From contig RYWL01000011.1 of NCBI GenBank assembly GCA_003979155.1, positions 1 to 38,878 on the forward strand: a DNA stretch of 38,878 nt. The letters run 5' to 3'. Source of the stretch: Muribaculaceae bacterium. Lineage in GTDB: Bacteria; Bacteroidota; Bacteroidia; Bacteroidales; Muribaculaceae. Positions 14,279-22,668 of this stretch are shown here, piece after piece (position 1 is the stretch's first letter; each line of letters begins with the position of its first letter). A program made the position numbers and the translations under genes. The notes under the pieces were generated by a model. The model saw only the letters and a list, made by a program, of their open reading frames with translations. It made no database searches and had not been told where the DNA came from.

Positions 14279-15537
14279 GAGTACTGTCGACCGTTTTATT
14301 CTTAGTGCTTTCGCTTGCGGTTATTGCTCAGCGCCTGTCTGATACGATGACCGGCGTTTTCGACGAGCATGTAAAGTCGTTGCAAATCAATTTTGCCGAT
14401 GATTTTTTTGCTTCGCCTGTGGTTGTGCTCGGCAGTGGCGACCGCATAGCTATTTCGTTTGACTATCTCGACGACGAACGTCAGTATCTGCGATACTCGC
14501 TTGAGCACTGCAACGCCACATGGAGCCCTTCGGGCTTGACTGACAGCGAGTTTCTCGACGGCTTCAACGAGGGGCTGATTGAGGATTTCGATTATTCGCA
14601 GGCAACGCTGGTGCCCTATGTGCATTATCGTTTGAGTATACCAGACGAGAAGGTCAGCCCGCTTATTTCGGGTAACTATCTTTTGAAAATATATAAAGAG
14701 GATGCGCCCGAGGATGTGCTGTTGCAATGCAGATTTATGGTCACGGAGGCTACGGCTCCGGTGACGGCCGGGGTGTTGTCGCAGACCGATATCGATTACA
14801 ACAAGGAGCATCAGCAGCTTTCGATAGCCGTTGATACCGAGCGTGCGCAGGTTGAAGACCCGTTCAACGATTTGATAGTCGTTGTCGGACAAAACGGACG
14901 GCTCGACAACGAGACCGCCTTCCGCCAGCCGCTGCGCATGAGCGGCCGCACTGCGATATATGAGCATCAGAAGCCACTGATTTTTGAGGCAGGCAACGAG
15001 TACCGCCGTTTTGAGACAGTGAACGAGCAGTATCCCGGCATGCGCATTGACCATATCGAATTTTTTGAGCCTTATTATCACTATGTTGTAGTCGAAGATG
15101 CGCCGCGCAACGAAGAGACTTATGTCTACGACGAGACTCAGTCGGGTCGCTATATGGTTCGCCGTCAAGGTGCCGACGACAGCGATGTCGAGGCCGACTA
15201 TGGCGTTGTGCACTTCACGCTCGACTATCCGGAGTCGCCCGGTACGATGATTTTTATAGACGGTGATTTTGTGCAGCGTCGATTCGATGAAAATTCGCGT
15301 ATGCAGTATAATTATTCCTCCGGCCGCTACGAGCGCGCCATGCTTTTGAAGCAGGGAAGTTATAACTATCAGTATCTCGTAGTGCCACCGGGTGCAAGCC
15401 GTGGCTTTACCGGCGCTATCGAGGGCGACAAATACCAGACAGTGAACGAATATATTGTGAGAGTATATCATCGCCGCCGTGGCGAGCGCTACGACCGCCT
15501 CATAGGTGTGGCTGTGGTGCGGAGCGACTTAAAATAG
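14275..15537 (+). CDS. Type IX secretion system plug protein (DUF5103)
   Basis: A 420-residue periplasmic protein with a signal peptide (MRVLSTVLFLVLSLAVIAQ) and the DUF5103 fold: an N-terminal beta-sandwich domain (LRYSLEHCNATWSPSGL and SEFLDGFNEG near residues 75-100) and a C-terminal half with YHYVVVEDAPRNEETY, DGDFVQRRFDENSRM and YNYQYLVV. In Flavobacterium a protein of this family closes the periplasmic mouth of the SprA channel when no cargo or PorV is engaged. A homologous role here is inference, supported by the sprA gene in the same window. An alternative ATG at 14266 adds three residues; I prefer 14275 because it overlaps the ung stop as ATGA. Confidence 0.85.
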   Translation: MRVLSTVLFLVLSLAVIAQRLSDTMTGVFDEHVKSLQINFADDFFASPVVVLGSGDRIAISFDYLDDERQYLRYSLEHCNATWSPSGLTDSEFLDGFNEGLIEDFDYSQATLVPYVHYRLSIPDEKVSPLISGNYLLKIYKEDAPEDVLLQCRFMVTEATAPVTAGVLSQTDIDYNKEHQQLSIAVDTERAQVEDPFNDLIVVVGQNGRLDNETAFRQPLRMSGRTAIYEHQKPLIFEAGNEYRRFETVNEQYPGMRIDHIEFFEPYYHYVVVEDAPRNEETYVYDETQSGRYMVRRQGADDSDVEADYGVVHFTLDYPESPGTMIFIDGDFVQRRFDENSRMQYNYSSGRYERAMLLKQGSYNYQYLVVPPGASRGFTGAIEGDKYQTVNEYIVRVYHRRRGERYDRLIGVAVVRSDLK

Positions 15538-15543
15538 ATAATT

Positions 15544-16140
15544 ATGATTCAGATACAGAATACTTTGGTGAGTCTCGATCTTGTCGAGCGTTATTTTTGC
15601 TGTGACCTCGACGTCTGCAAGGGAGCCTGCTGTCTCGAAGGCGATTCGGGTGCGCCGCTTGCACCGGGCGAGGCCGATACCATACGTGAGATATTGCCCG
15701 AAATCTGGGATGATTTGCTTCCTGCCGCTCAGCGCGAGATAGAGGCGAACGGGGTGAGTTTCCGCGATATTGAAGGCGATGAAGTGACCTCGCTTGTCGA
15801 CGGTGGAAACTGCGTGTTCAGCACTCTCGACGAAAAGGGCGGCTGGATTTGTGCTATAGAACGGGCATACCGCCATGGTAGAATCGGTTTTTACAAGCCG
15901 GTGTCGTGTCATCTCTATCCTGTGAGGCTCAAGGAGTTCGATACGTTTACTGCCGTAAACTTCCATCGCTGGAAAATATGTAAGGCGGCCGAAGTGCTTG
16001 GCCGAGCCAAAGGCATACGTGCTTATCGTTTTCTCGAAGGACCTCTGCGTCGCCGTTTTGGTGATGCTTGGTACGAAGAGCTTGTTATCACGCTCGACGA
16101 ATATCTTCGTCAGTATGGCGGAGACAATGCCGTCGACTGA
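15544..16140 (+). CDS. DUF3109 family cysteine-rich protein
   Basis: A 198-residue cytosolic protein of the DUF3109 family, related to the YkgJ-type putative metal or Fe-S cluster binders. The N-terminus has a dense cysteine cluster (C19, C20, C25, C29, C30 in FCCDLDVCKGACC). More cysteines follow in GGNCVF, GWICAIE, PVSCHLYPVR and KICKAAE, the usual YkgJ-like order. The biochemical role is unknown. It starts six bases after the plug gene and ends one base from the convergent gene at 16142. The linkage to plug suggests a shared transcript, not a demonstrated shared function. Confidence 0.85.
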   Translation: MIQIQNTLVSLDLVERYFCCDLDVCKGACCLEGDSGAPLAPGEADTIREILPEIWDDLLPAAQREIEANGVSFRDIEGDEVTSLVDGGNCVFSTLDEKGGWICAIERAYRHGRIGFYKPVSCHLYPVRLKEFDTFTAVNFHRWKICKAAEVLGRAKGIRAYRFLEGPLRRRFGDAWYEELVITLDEYLRQYGGDNAVD

Positions 16141-16141
16141 A

Positions 16142-16438
16142 TTATTGCTCCTGCAGCGTAGTGGGTACTGGCTCGTCGAGCATGCTGCGAATGCGCAGAG
16201 GGTTGCCCTTCGTTGCTTCTTTTGCTTTTCGGCGAGCTGCTTTTATCGAATCTTTTTCGGCGGCAACTCTGTCTAACGAATCGAGTCGGCTGTTAATGGC
16301 TGTGGTGTCGACCGCTTGCCGTGAAGTGCTGTCGGCCGGTGCGCTATCGCCATATACCGCACACATCTTAATGCCGACGGCAAGCGCCGCCGCGGCGACT
16401 ACTGCGGCTACTTTGGCGTATTTGCCGCTGCTTTTCAT
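16142..16438 (-). CDS. Small membrane-anchored or secreted protein, unknown
   Basis: A 98-residue protein with a basic N-terminus and one hydrophobic segment (residues ~8-27, AKVAAVVAAAALAVGIKMC), which may be a signal anchor. A polar helical stretch follows (SRLDSLDRVAAEKDSIKAARRKAKEA) and then a conserved-looking end, RSMLDEPVP. I do not know its function. Similar short proteins with a terminal LDEPVP-like motif seem common in Bacteroidales, but that is from memory. The start overlaps the stop of the upstream transporter gene by four bases, so it is translated with it. Confidence 0.65.
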   Translation of the reverse strand: MKSSGKYAKVAAVVAAAALAVGIKMCAVYGDSAPADSTSRQAVDTTAINSRLDSLDRVAAEKDSIKAARRKAKEATKGNPLRIRSMLDEPVPTTLQEQ

Positions 16439-17805
16439 AAATAATTGGAAATAAGTATTGTGGCAATCAATATTGGTGCCACATACTTGATTATAAACTG
16501 AATGCTACCGGTGAGCGGCGAGCGGAGCGTGCCCTTGTTGCTGAGTTCGTCGGAAAGCAGATGTTTTGGAGCGAACCAGCCCATATATATGCATACACCC
16601 AAAGAAACGAGAGGCAGGAAAACGTTTGTTGTGATGTGGTCGAATAGGTCGAACACTGTGAGCCCGAAAATGCGGAAGTCCGACAGGCTGCCGAACGAAA
16701 GCGAGCATACCGCGCTTAGGGCAAGCAGCGGCAGCATGACAATTAGCACGCCTGCCTTGCGGCTGAGCCTGAAGCGGTCAATCATCATCTTCACCGACAC
16801 CTCGGCAATTGAGATTGTTGAAGTGAGAGCTGCCACAAGCAGAAGGAGGAAGAAGAGCGACGACCATACCTGCGGAGCCGGGAGATTGGCAAATACCTCG
16901 GGAAGGGTGACGAATACCAGCGTAGCACCTTTGAGAGGCTCGCTGTCGAGCCCGAAACTTTTTACTGCCGGGAAAATGATGAGGCCCATGAGCACTGCCA
17001 CAAGCAGGCTGAGCAGCGATACGATGACCGATGTGTTGACGAGTTTGGTGTCTCCGGGATAATACGATGAGTAGGTGATGAGTATGCCCATGCCGAGGCT
17101 GAGGCTGAAAAATGCCTGGCCGAGGGCGTTGACTACTGTCGCCGGCGTTATGCGGCTGAAATCGGGCGTGAGGAAGAATTTTACACCTTCGCCCGAGCCG
17201 GGCAGCGACAGGGTGATGAAGCATAAAACAAGCAGAATCACAAACAGCAAGGGCATGAGTACATTCGAAAGATTCTCGATGCCTTTGCGTACGCCTCCCA
17301 ACAGCACCGCAATATTCAGTGCGATCATGGCATATGTGAAGAGTAGAGGACGCATGTCGGAGCTTACGTATTCGTCCATTTTAGCGGCAAATGTGCCGTG
17401 CAGAGCCTCGGCGCTGTCGGCATCGGTGAGTGAGTCGTAGAGACCTCCTGAAACGCTTTCAATGAAGTATTCGAGAGTCCAGCCGGCCACAACCATGTAG
17501 TAGCAAATGATTATATACGAGGCAATCACAGCCAACAGACCAGTGAGCCACCACTTTGAGCCAGGCGAAAGCTTTTTGAAAACACCGATAGTATCGGAGC
17601 GTCCTCCGCGGCCGAGCGAAAACTCGGCGAGCATTACCGGAATACCGAGCAACAGCACGCACAGTATATATAAGAGCAGGAAAGCCGCCCCGCCATTTGT
17701 CTGTGTTTCTGCCGGGAAACGCCAAACGTTTCCGAGTCCGACCGCACTGCCTACCGTAGCAGCAATAAGGCCGATTTTAGTGCCGAATTCGTTTTTTGAA
17801 GCCAT
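16435..17805 (-). CDS. Na+-dependent transporter, NSS (SLC6) family
   Basis: A 456-residue inner-membrane transporter of the neurotransmitter:sodium symporter family, which in bacteria takes up amino acids with Na+. The hallmark first helix ATVGSAVGLGNVWRFP is at residues ~12-27, followed by NGGAAFLLLY and further helices. I count about eleven, as in most bacterial NSS proteins, rather than twelve. The ATG at 17805 (MASKNEFGTK) is preferred over upstream in-frame starts because it puts the first helix at the usual distance. The substrate is unknown; tryptophan or other neutral amino acids would be typical. It has a promoter divergent from that of fba. Confidence 0.92.
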   Translation of the reverse strand: MASKNEFGTKIGLIAATVGSAVGLGNVWRFPAETQTNGGAAFLLLYILCVLLLGIPVMLAEFSLGRGGRSDTIGVFKKLSPGSKWWLTGLLAVIASYIIICYYMVVAGWTLEYFIESVSGGLYDSLTDADSAEALHGTFAAKMDEYVSSDMRPLLFTYAMIALNIAVLLGGVRKGIENLSNVLMPLLFVILLVLCFITLSLPGSGEGVKFFLTPDFSRITPATVVNALGQAFFSLSLGMGILITYSSYYPGDTKLVNTSVIVSLLSLLVAVLMGLIIFPAVKSFGLDSEPLKGATLVFVTLPEVFANLPAPQVWSSLFFLLLLVAALTSTISIAEVSVKMMIDRFRLSRKAGVLIVMLPLLALSAVCSLSFGSLSDFRIFGLTVFDLFDHITTNVFLPLVSLGVCIYMGWFAPKHLLSDELSNKGTLRSPLTGSIQFIIKYVAPILIATILISNYL

Positions 17806-17844
17806 ATTTCCGGAATAGTAAAAGAAGTACGTGTAACAACAGCG

Positions 17845-17875
17845 CAAAATTATCTATAATTGTGGTAAAAACAAA
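17845..17875 (-). promoter_or_regulatory. Promoter of the NSS transporter
   Basis: On the minus strand: -33 TTTG (17875-17872) and -7 TAATTTTG (17852-17845), spacer 19 nt. It is back-to-back with the fba promoter. Confidence 0.65.
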
Positions 17876-17907
17876 GAAACGGAGTTTTTTTTTATCAAAA
17901 AAATTAG

Positions 17908-17915
17908 TACCTTTG
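17908..17915 (+). promoter_or_regulatory. -7 box upstream of fba
   Basis: TACCTTTG, followed by C, is a perfect -7 element. A T run at 17885-17893 stands where -33 TTTG would be. The leader is about 80 nt long and contains an imperfect hairpin (about 17932-17954). Confidence 0.7.
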
Positions 17916-18000
17916 CGGCGCAATAAAAGATGCTTCGGCCCCTACAGCCAAAGCGTTTATCCCTATTACTGAAGACAACCAACTTACATAATCAAATAAA

Positions 18001-18996
18001 ATGGTAAACTATAAAGAACTCGGTCTTGTGAACACCCGTGAGATGTTCAAGAAGGCCATTGCCGGCGGTTATGCTATCCCCGCGTTCAACTTCAACAACA
18101 TGGAGCAGCTTCAGGCTATCATCAAAGCTGCAGCCACTGAGAAGTCGCCCGTAATCCTTCAGGTTTCCAAAGGCGCACGCAACTATGCCAACGCCACCCT
18201 TCTCCGCTACATGGCACAGGGTGCTGTTGAATATGCAAAGGAACTCGGCTGGGAGCAGCCCCAAATCGTTCTTCACCTCGACCACGGCGACAGCTTCGAG
18301 CTTTGCAAGAGCTGCATCGACTCAGGCTTCTCGTCGGTGATGATTGACGGTTCGCACCTTCCCTACGAGGAAAACGTAGCCCTCACCAAGCAGGTAGTAG
18401 ACTACGCACACCAGCATGACGTAACCGTAGAAGGTGAGCTCGGCGTACTCGCCGGCGTAGAAGACGAAGTTTCGTCGGACCACCACACCTACACCGACCC
18501 CGAAGAAGTGATTGACTTCGCTACCCGCACCGGTTGCGACTCTCTCGCTATCTCTATCGGCACCAGCCACGGCGCATACAAGTTTACTCCCGCCCAGTGC
18601 ACACGCAACGCAGAAGGCAAGCTCGTTCCCCCGCCTCTGGCATTCGACGTGCTCGACGCTGTTATGGAGAAACTCCCCGGCTTCCCCATCGTACTCCACG
18701 GTTCTTCGTCTGTTCCCCAGGATGAAGTCGACACTATCAACCAGTTCGGTGGCAAGCTTCCCGATGCTATCGGTATCCCCGAAGAACAGCTCCGCAAAGC
18801 CGCCAAGAGCGCAGTTTGCAAAATCAACATCGACTCCGACAGCCGTCTTGCAATGACAGCCGCCGTACGCCGCGTATTCGCTGAGAAGCCCGGTGAGTTC
18901 GACCCCCGCAAATACCTCGGTCCGGCTCGTGACAACATGGAGAAACTCTATCGTCACAAAATCGTCAACGTTCTCGGCAGCAACGGCAAAGCCTGA
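18001..18996 (+). CDS. fba: Class II fructose-1,6-bisphosphate aldolase
   Basis: Splits fructose-1,6-bisphosphate into dihydroxyacetone phosphate and glyceraldehyde-3-phosphate, and the reverse, in glycolysis and gluconeogenesis. It is a 331-residue zinc-dependent TIM barrel: LHLDHGDS carries the catalytic D94 and zinc ligand H95, EGELG lies near residue 146, GTSHGAY supplies a second zinc histidine and LHGSSSV a third. The gene is much richer in C-ending codons than its neighbours, as expected of a highly expressed gene. It is a single-gene unit with a consensus promoter and a strong terminator. The symbol could also be fbaA. Confidence 0.95.
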   Translation: MVNYKELGLVNTREMFKKAIAGGYAIPAFNFNNMEQLQAIIKAAATEKSPVILQVSKGARNYANATLLRYMAQGAVEYAKELGWEQPQIVLHLDHGDSFELCKSCIDSGFSSVMIDGSHLPYEENVALTKQVVDYAHQHDVTVEGELGVLAGVEDEVSSDHHTYTDPEEVIDFATRTGCDSLAISIGTSHGAYKFTPAQCTRNAEGKLVPPPLAFDVLDAVMEKLPGFPIVLHGSSSVPQDEVDTINQFGGKLPDAIGIPEEQLRKAAKSAVCKINIDSDSRLAMTAAVRRVFAEKPGEFDPRKYLGPARDNMEKLYRHKIVNVLGSNGKA

Positions 18997-19016
18997 TAAT
19001 TACTGACGCTAAATAT

Positions 19017-19056
19017 AAAAACGCTCTCTGTCGCTTCTGTGACAGAGAGCGTTTTT
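19017..19056 (+). terminator. Rho-independent terminator after fba
   Basis: A perfect 12-bp GC-rich stem (19021-19032 with 19041-19052), an 8-nt loop and T5, flanked by A residues that extend the pairing. Very strong. Confidence 0.92.
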
Positions 19057-19079
19057 AATTATGCAAGCGGCCGTAGGAG

Positions 19080-19111
19080 TTTGCGTTTTCCGTTGATAAA
19101 CATTACCTTTG
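19080..19111 (+). promoter_or_regulatory. Promoter of the esterase-GH110 operon
   Basis: -33 TTTG (19080-19083) and -7 TACCTTTG (19104-19111), 20-nt spacer. Transcription would start around 19116, giving a leader of about 45 nt. Confidence 0.75.
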
Positions 19112-19160
19112 CGAATGTCTTCAACCGACATTAAAACCATGAAACTCTAATACCCTCCGG

Positions 19161-20354
19161 ATGAAAAAGATTATTTTTACTTTAGCGTTCGTCCTCCTGT
19201 GTGCCGCGGCGCACGCACAGCAGGCTCTTTGGGATGCTTCGCAGATTGTTTCTCCTGAAATTCACGACGACAACACCGTCACTTTCCGACTCCTTGCACC
19301 CAAAGCGGTGAAGGTGCAGCTTACGGGCGACTTTCTTCCGTCCCGTAAAGTGCAGACTCCGCGTGGCGAGGCCGATGCCCTGGGTATGGCCGATATGGAG
19401 GAGAAAAACGGTGTGTGGGAATACACCACTCCGGCGCCTCTCGCTCCGGAACTCTACAGCTATACGATGATTGTCGACGGCCTTAAAATCAACGACCCCT
19501 CGAACGTTCACAGAATCCGCGACGTGCGCACGGTCTCCGATGTGTTTATTATTCCCGGCGGACAAGCCGACCTGTATAAAATCAATGACGTTCCTCACGG
19601 AACATTGTCGAAGGTGTGGTACTACAGTCCTACGCTCGGCATGAACCGTCGCCTTACCGTGTACACTCCTGCCGGATATGAGAGCGGAAACAAAAGGTAT
19701 CCTGTATTTTATCTTCTGCACGGCATGGGCGGCGATGAAAATGCCTGGAGCGAACTCGGACGTGCTTCGCAGATTCTCGACAATCTTATTGCCCGTGGCG
19801 ATGCCGAGCCTATGATTGTTGTGATGACAAACGGCAACGCCGACCTTGAGGCGGCCCCCGGCGAGTCGAGTCTCGGTTTTGCGCAGCCTACCTCGCAGTT
19901 GCCCAAAACTATGGAGGGCAGCTTCGAGCAGCATTTCCCCGAAGTGGTAAACTTTGTCGACAAGACCTACCGTACTGTGAAATCGAAAAAAGCACGTGCA
20001 ATCGCAGGCCTGTCGATGGGAGGTTTTCACTCGCTGCATATATCGAAGCAGTATCCCGACATGTTTGATTATGTAGGGCTCTTCTCTGCCGCAATCATGG
20101 CGCGAGCCAATTCGCAGTCGCCTATTTACAGCGATATGGAGGGCAAACTCAAGACACAATTCGCCAAAAAGCCTGCTCTCTACTGGATTGCCATCGGCGA
20201 CAAAGATTTTCTCTATGAAGCCAACCGGGAGTATCGCAAACTGCTCGACGACAACAACTGGCCCTACACTTATCGCGAGAGCTCCGAAGGTCATATATGG
20301 CGAAACTGGCGCATCTATCTCTCGGAGTTTGTGCCTATGCTTTTTAAAAAGTAA
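19161..20354 (+). CDS. Secreted carbohydrate esterase (CE1/esterase D-like) with N-terminal Ig-like domain
   Basis: A 397-residue exported protein: signal peptide (residues 1-20, ending AHAQ), then an early-set/CBM48-like beta domain (about 30-132, with VTFRLLAPKAVKVQLTGDF), then an esterase-D-type alpha/beta hydrolase. Catalytic residues are visible: GLSMGG with S285, an Asp at 347 or 349 (GDKDF) and H378 (SEGHIW). This architecture is that of CE1 feruloyl and acetyl-xylan esterases of gut Bacteroidota. The natural ester is unknown. Its partner gene 12 bases downstream is a GH110 alpha-galactosidase, so an acetylated host glycan is a fair guess but only that. No T9SS C-terminal domain is seen. 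Confidence 0.88.
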   Translation: MKKIIFTLAFVLLCAAAHAQQALWDASQIVSPEIHDDNTVTFRLLAPKAVKVQLTGDFLPSRKVQTPRGEADALGMADMEEKNGVWEYTTPAPLAPELYSYTMIVDGLKINDPSNVHRIRDVRTVSDVFIIPGGQADLYKINDVPHGTLSKVWYYSPTLGMNRRLTVYTPAGYESGNKRYPVFYLLHGMGGDENAWSELGRASQILDNLIARGDAEPMIVVMTNGNADLEAAPGESSLGFAQPTSQLPKTMEGSFEQHFPEVVNFVDKTYRTVKSKKARAIAGLSMGGFHSLHISKQYPDMFDYVGLFSAAIMARANSQSPIYSDMEGKLKTQFAKKPALYWIAIGDKDFLYEANREYRKLLDDNNWPYTYRESSEGHIWRNWRIYLSEFVPMLFKK

Positions 20355-20366
20355 TATAGCAGTGCA

Positions 20367-22082
20367 ATGTTGAGATTTCCGGCGATATTGGCGGCGATGA
20401 TGTGCATTGTGGCCCAAAGCTGCTGTAATGTGATAGACATTGAAGAGATCGACGGTGATGCAACAGAAGTCTTGCGTGGTGCGCTCGCCGAGGCCTCGCG
20501 ATACGGCGGACGCGCAGTGACCATACGCCTTTCGCCCGGCGACTATCATCTGAGCCGTATCATGGCCTCGCAGCACGTCTATTACGTGTCGAACACCGCT
20601 TCGGCCGAAGAGAATCCCGACCCGACAAAGCATATCGGCATTTGGCTCAAAGGGCTGCAGAATGTAACTATCGATGGGCGTGGCGCGCGACTCGTTACTC
20701 ACGGCGAGATGACTCCGATAGTGATTGACAGCTGTTCGAACGTGACGTTGAAAAACTTCTCGCTTACGGCAGCCGATCCCACAGTGCCCGAATTCAGGGT
20801 GCTTGGCGTCGACAGCGCGGCGATGACGGTGGAAGTTACTGCGCCTTCGAGATTCGAAATCGATAAAGGCCGGTTTTATTTCGAAGGCGAGGGCTGGCGT
20901 TTTCCCGACGCGAATCTGCCCGAACTTGCGCAAGTCTTTTATCCTGAGGATAATGTCACGCAACGCTGCGACTCGCCTCTGCGAAATTACTGTGAGGCCC
21001 GTCGGCTCAACGAGCGCGTTGTAGAGTTTGTTTTCGACAGCGTTCCTGATGTCCGTGCCGGCGAAATATACCATATGCGTCACGGCATACGCAGCGAGGT
21101 GTGCGCGTTTATAAACCGCAGCCGTGATATTTGTATTGAAAACGCAGAGTTTAATTTTTTGGGGAATTTCGGTCTTGTCGGGCAGTTCTCCGAAAATATA
21201 ACATATGACAATATCCGCTGTTGCCCCGAGGAGGGCAGCGGACGCACCGATGCTGGTTTTGCCGATTTTGTGCAGATGTCGTCGTGCCGTGGCCGAATCA
21301 GCATTGTCAATTCATACTTCGAGGGCGCTCACGACGACCCCATCAACATTCATGGCACGCATCTTGTGGTGATGCCCGGCAGTAGCGGCGACAGACTTAT
21401 AGTGCGCTACATGCATGGGCAGACCTATGGTTTCGCGCCCTGTGTCGCCGATGACGAGGTGGAGGTAGTCGACCGCCGCACGCTCAATGCCCGCATGACG
21501 GCAAAGGTAAGAGATGTGAATCGATTGAGTGACTATGATTATGAGCTGAGGCTCAACCGTCGGCTCCCCGACGGAATCGCTGTCGATGATTTAGCTGTTG
21601 AAAATATTTCATGGACGCCCGAAGTAGAGATTGCCAATAATTATTTCGCCCGAATCCCTACTCGAGGCATCCTTATCACCACTCGAGGCAAGTCGGTGAT
21701 AGAAGACAATGTTTTCTACCGTATGCCGATGTCGGCGGTTCTGATTTCGGATGACGCCCGCGGCTGGTATGAATCGGGTCCGGTGCACGGGCTCACCATA
21801 CGGCGCAACACGTTTGTCGAATGCGGCTCGCCGGTGATTGCCATATGGCCCGAAATAGAGCGCTTCGAGGCTCCGGTACACAAAAATATCAAAGTAGCCG
21901 ACAATCATTTTATACTCAGGCCGGGCAGTGTTGCTGTGAGTGTGAGGGGCTCGGAAAACATTGTTGTCTGTGACAACGAATTTGATCTTGCCGATTCTGA
22001 GCGCCTGCCGGTCGACAGTCTTGTAGAGGCGAGGGACGTAAGCGGGCTTGTGTTGAGCGGCAACCGTGTTATGGCTCGATAA
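20367..22082 (+). CDS. GH110 alpha-1,3-galactosidase (right-handed beta-helix)
   Basis: A 571-residue parallel beta-helix protein with an N-terminal export signal; AQSCC at residues 16-20 may be a weak lipobox. GH110 enzymes remove terminal alpha-1,3-linked galactose, as in blood group B and linear alpha-Gal structures. The active-site region is convincing: GFADFVQMSS with D300, and AHDDPINIHGTH with D323 and D324. The spacing of these three aspartates equals that of the catalytic aspartates I recall for characterised GH110 enzymes (D321, D344, D345). Helix-coil repeats with N-ladders follow to the C-terminus. It is the second gene of an operon with the esterase. It overlaps the convergent UDG-like gene by 14 bases. 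Branched versus linear substrate preference is not readable. Confidence 0.85.
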   Translation: MLRFPAILAAMMCIVAQSCCNVIDIEEIDGDATEVLRGALAEASRYGGRAVTIRLSPGDYHLSRIMASQHVYYVSNTASAEENPDPTKHIGIWLKGLQNVTIDGRGARLVTHGEMTPIVIDSCSNVTLKNFSLTAADPTVPEFRVLGVDSAAMTVEVTAPSRFEIDKGRFYFEGEGWRFPDANLPELAQVFYPEDNVTQRCDSPLRNYCEARRLNERVVEFVFDSVPDVRAGEIYHMRHGIRSEVCAFINRSRDICIENAEFNFLGNFGLVGQFSENITYDNIRCCPEEGSGRTDAGFADFVQMSSCRGRISIVNSYFEGAHDDPINIHGTHLVVMPGSSGDRLIVRYMHGQTYGFAPCVADDEVEVVDRRTLNARMTAKVRDVNRLSDYDYELRLNRRLPDGIAVDDLAVENISWTPEVEIANNYFARIPTRGILITTRGKSVIEDNVFYRMPMSAVLISDDARGWYESGPVHGLTIRRNTFVECGSPVIAIWPEIERFEAPVHKNIKVADNHFILRPGSVAVSVRGSENIVVCDNEFDLADSERLPVDSLVEARDVSGLVLSGNRVMAR

Positions 22083-22662
22083 TGCCTTCTGCGGTGAGAA
22101 ATGTGCGGAATGCCTCGGCTTTCTTCTCCGGTGCGAGAGGATAGGCGCGCGAGGTAGACGGCAGACGCCAAATGTCGACAGTCCTGCCCGATGCGAGGGT
22201 CCACTGCGAAGGCACTCCTATAGGCGGCACGGCTATTTCGGCCATAGATGCGACCACCGAAGCTGCTTTTTCGCCGGCGGCTCCGATTGCCCTGCAGTGC
22301 GGCATGGAGTGGAGCAGAGCAGGCAGGTCGAGGGTTTCGACTATTTCGAGAAATTTATCAGAAGCGTTGTCGCGCAGGCGGCGGATCTTAAGTCCGGTGT
22401 CGGCGAGCGCTATGCCGCGCTCGCGCAGCATGGCTTTGATACGGTCGGGGAGATAGGCTTTGGCCGCCTTGTTGTAGTATGCCTCGGGATTGTTTTCCAT
22501 AATTATGCCCATCACTTTCCAGAAATCGTTGGTGCGGTTTGGGTAGTAAAAGTCCATAGCCCACCGTTTGGGCTGAGGCGGAAACGTGCCGAGAAAAAGC
22601 ACCCCGGCGTTTTCGGGTATGAAAGGACGCCAGGGGTGAGTTTCGATATCGTTTGGAGCCAT
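22069..22662 (-). CDS. Uracil-DNA glycosylase superfamily protein
   Basis: A 197-residue protein of the UDG superfamily subgroup found in Bacteroidota, distinct from family 1 Ung. It has LFLGTFPPQPKRWAMDFYYPN near residues 22-42, which occupies the place of the active-site GxxPG/GQDPY loop, then NDFWKVMGII, and a C-terminal RLPSTSRAYPL where family members have the H-P-S/SPS loop. Neither the catalytic Asp nor the usual His is plain, so the enzyme may act on other lesions or differ in chemistry. It is the last gene of the amidase-MCE operon, six bases after the MCE gene, and overlaps the GH110 3' end by 14 bases. Confidence 0.75.
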   Translation of the reverse strand: MAPNDIETHPWRPFIPENAGVLFLGTFPPQPKRWAMDFYYPNRTNDFWKVMGIIMENNPEAYYNKAAKAYLPDRIKAMLRERGIALADTGLKIRRLRDNASDKFLEIVETLDLPALLHSMPHCRAIGAAGEKAASVVASMAEIAVPPIGVPSQWTLASGRTVDIWRLPSTSRAYPLAPEKKAEAFRTFLTAEGIIEP

Positions 22663-22668
22663 AAGGGA

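Noticed and set aside
19182..21083. 633-codon minus-strand frame opposite the esterase and GH110 genes
   Set aside because: The plus-strand genes are clear members of known families with catalytic residues; the antisense peptide has the low-complexity R/H-rich look of an accidental frame.
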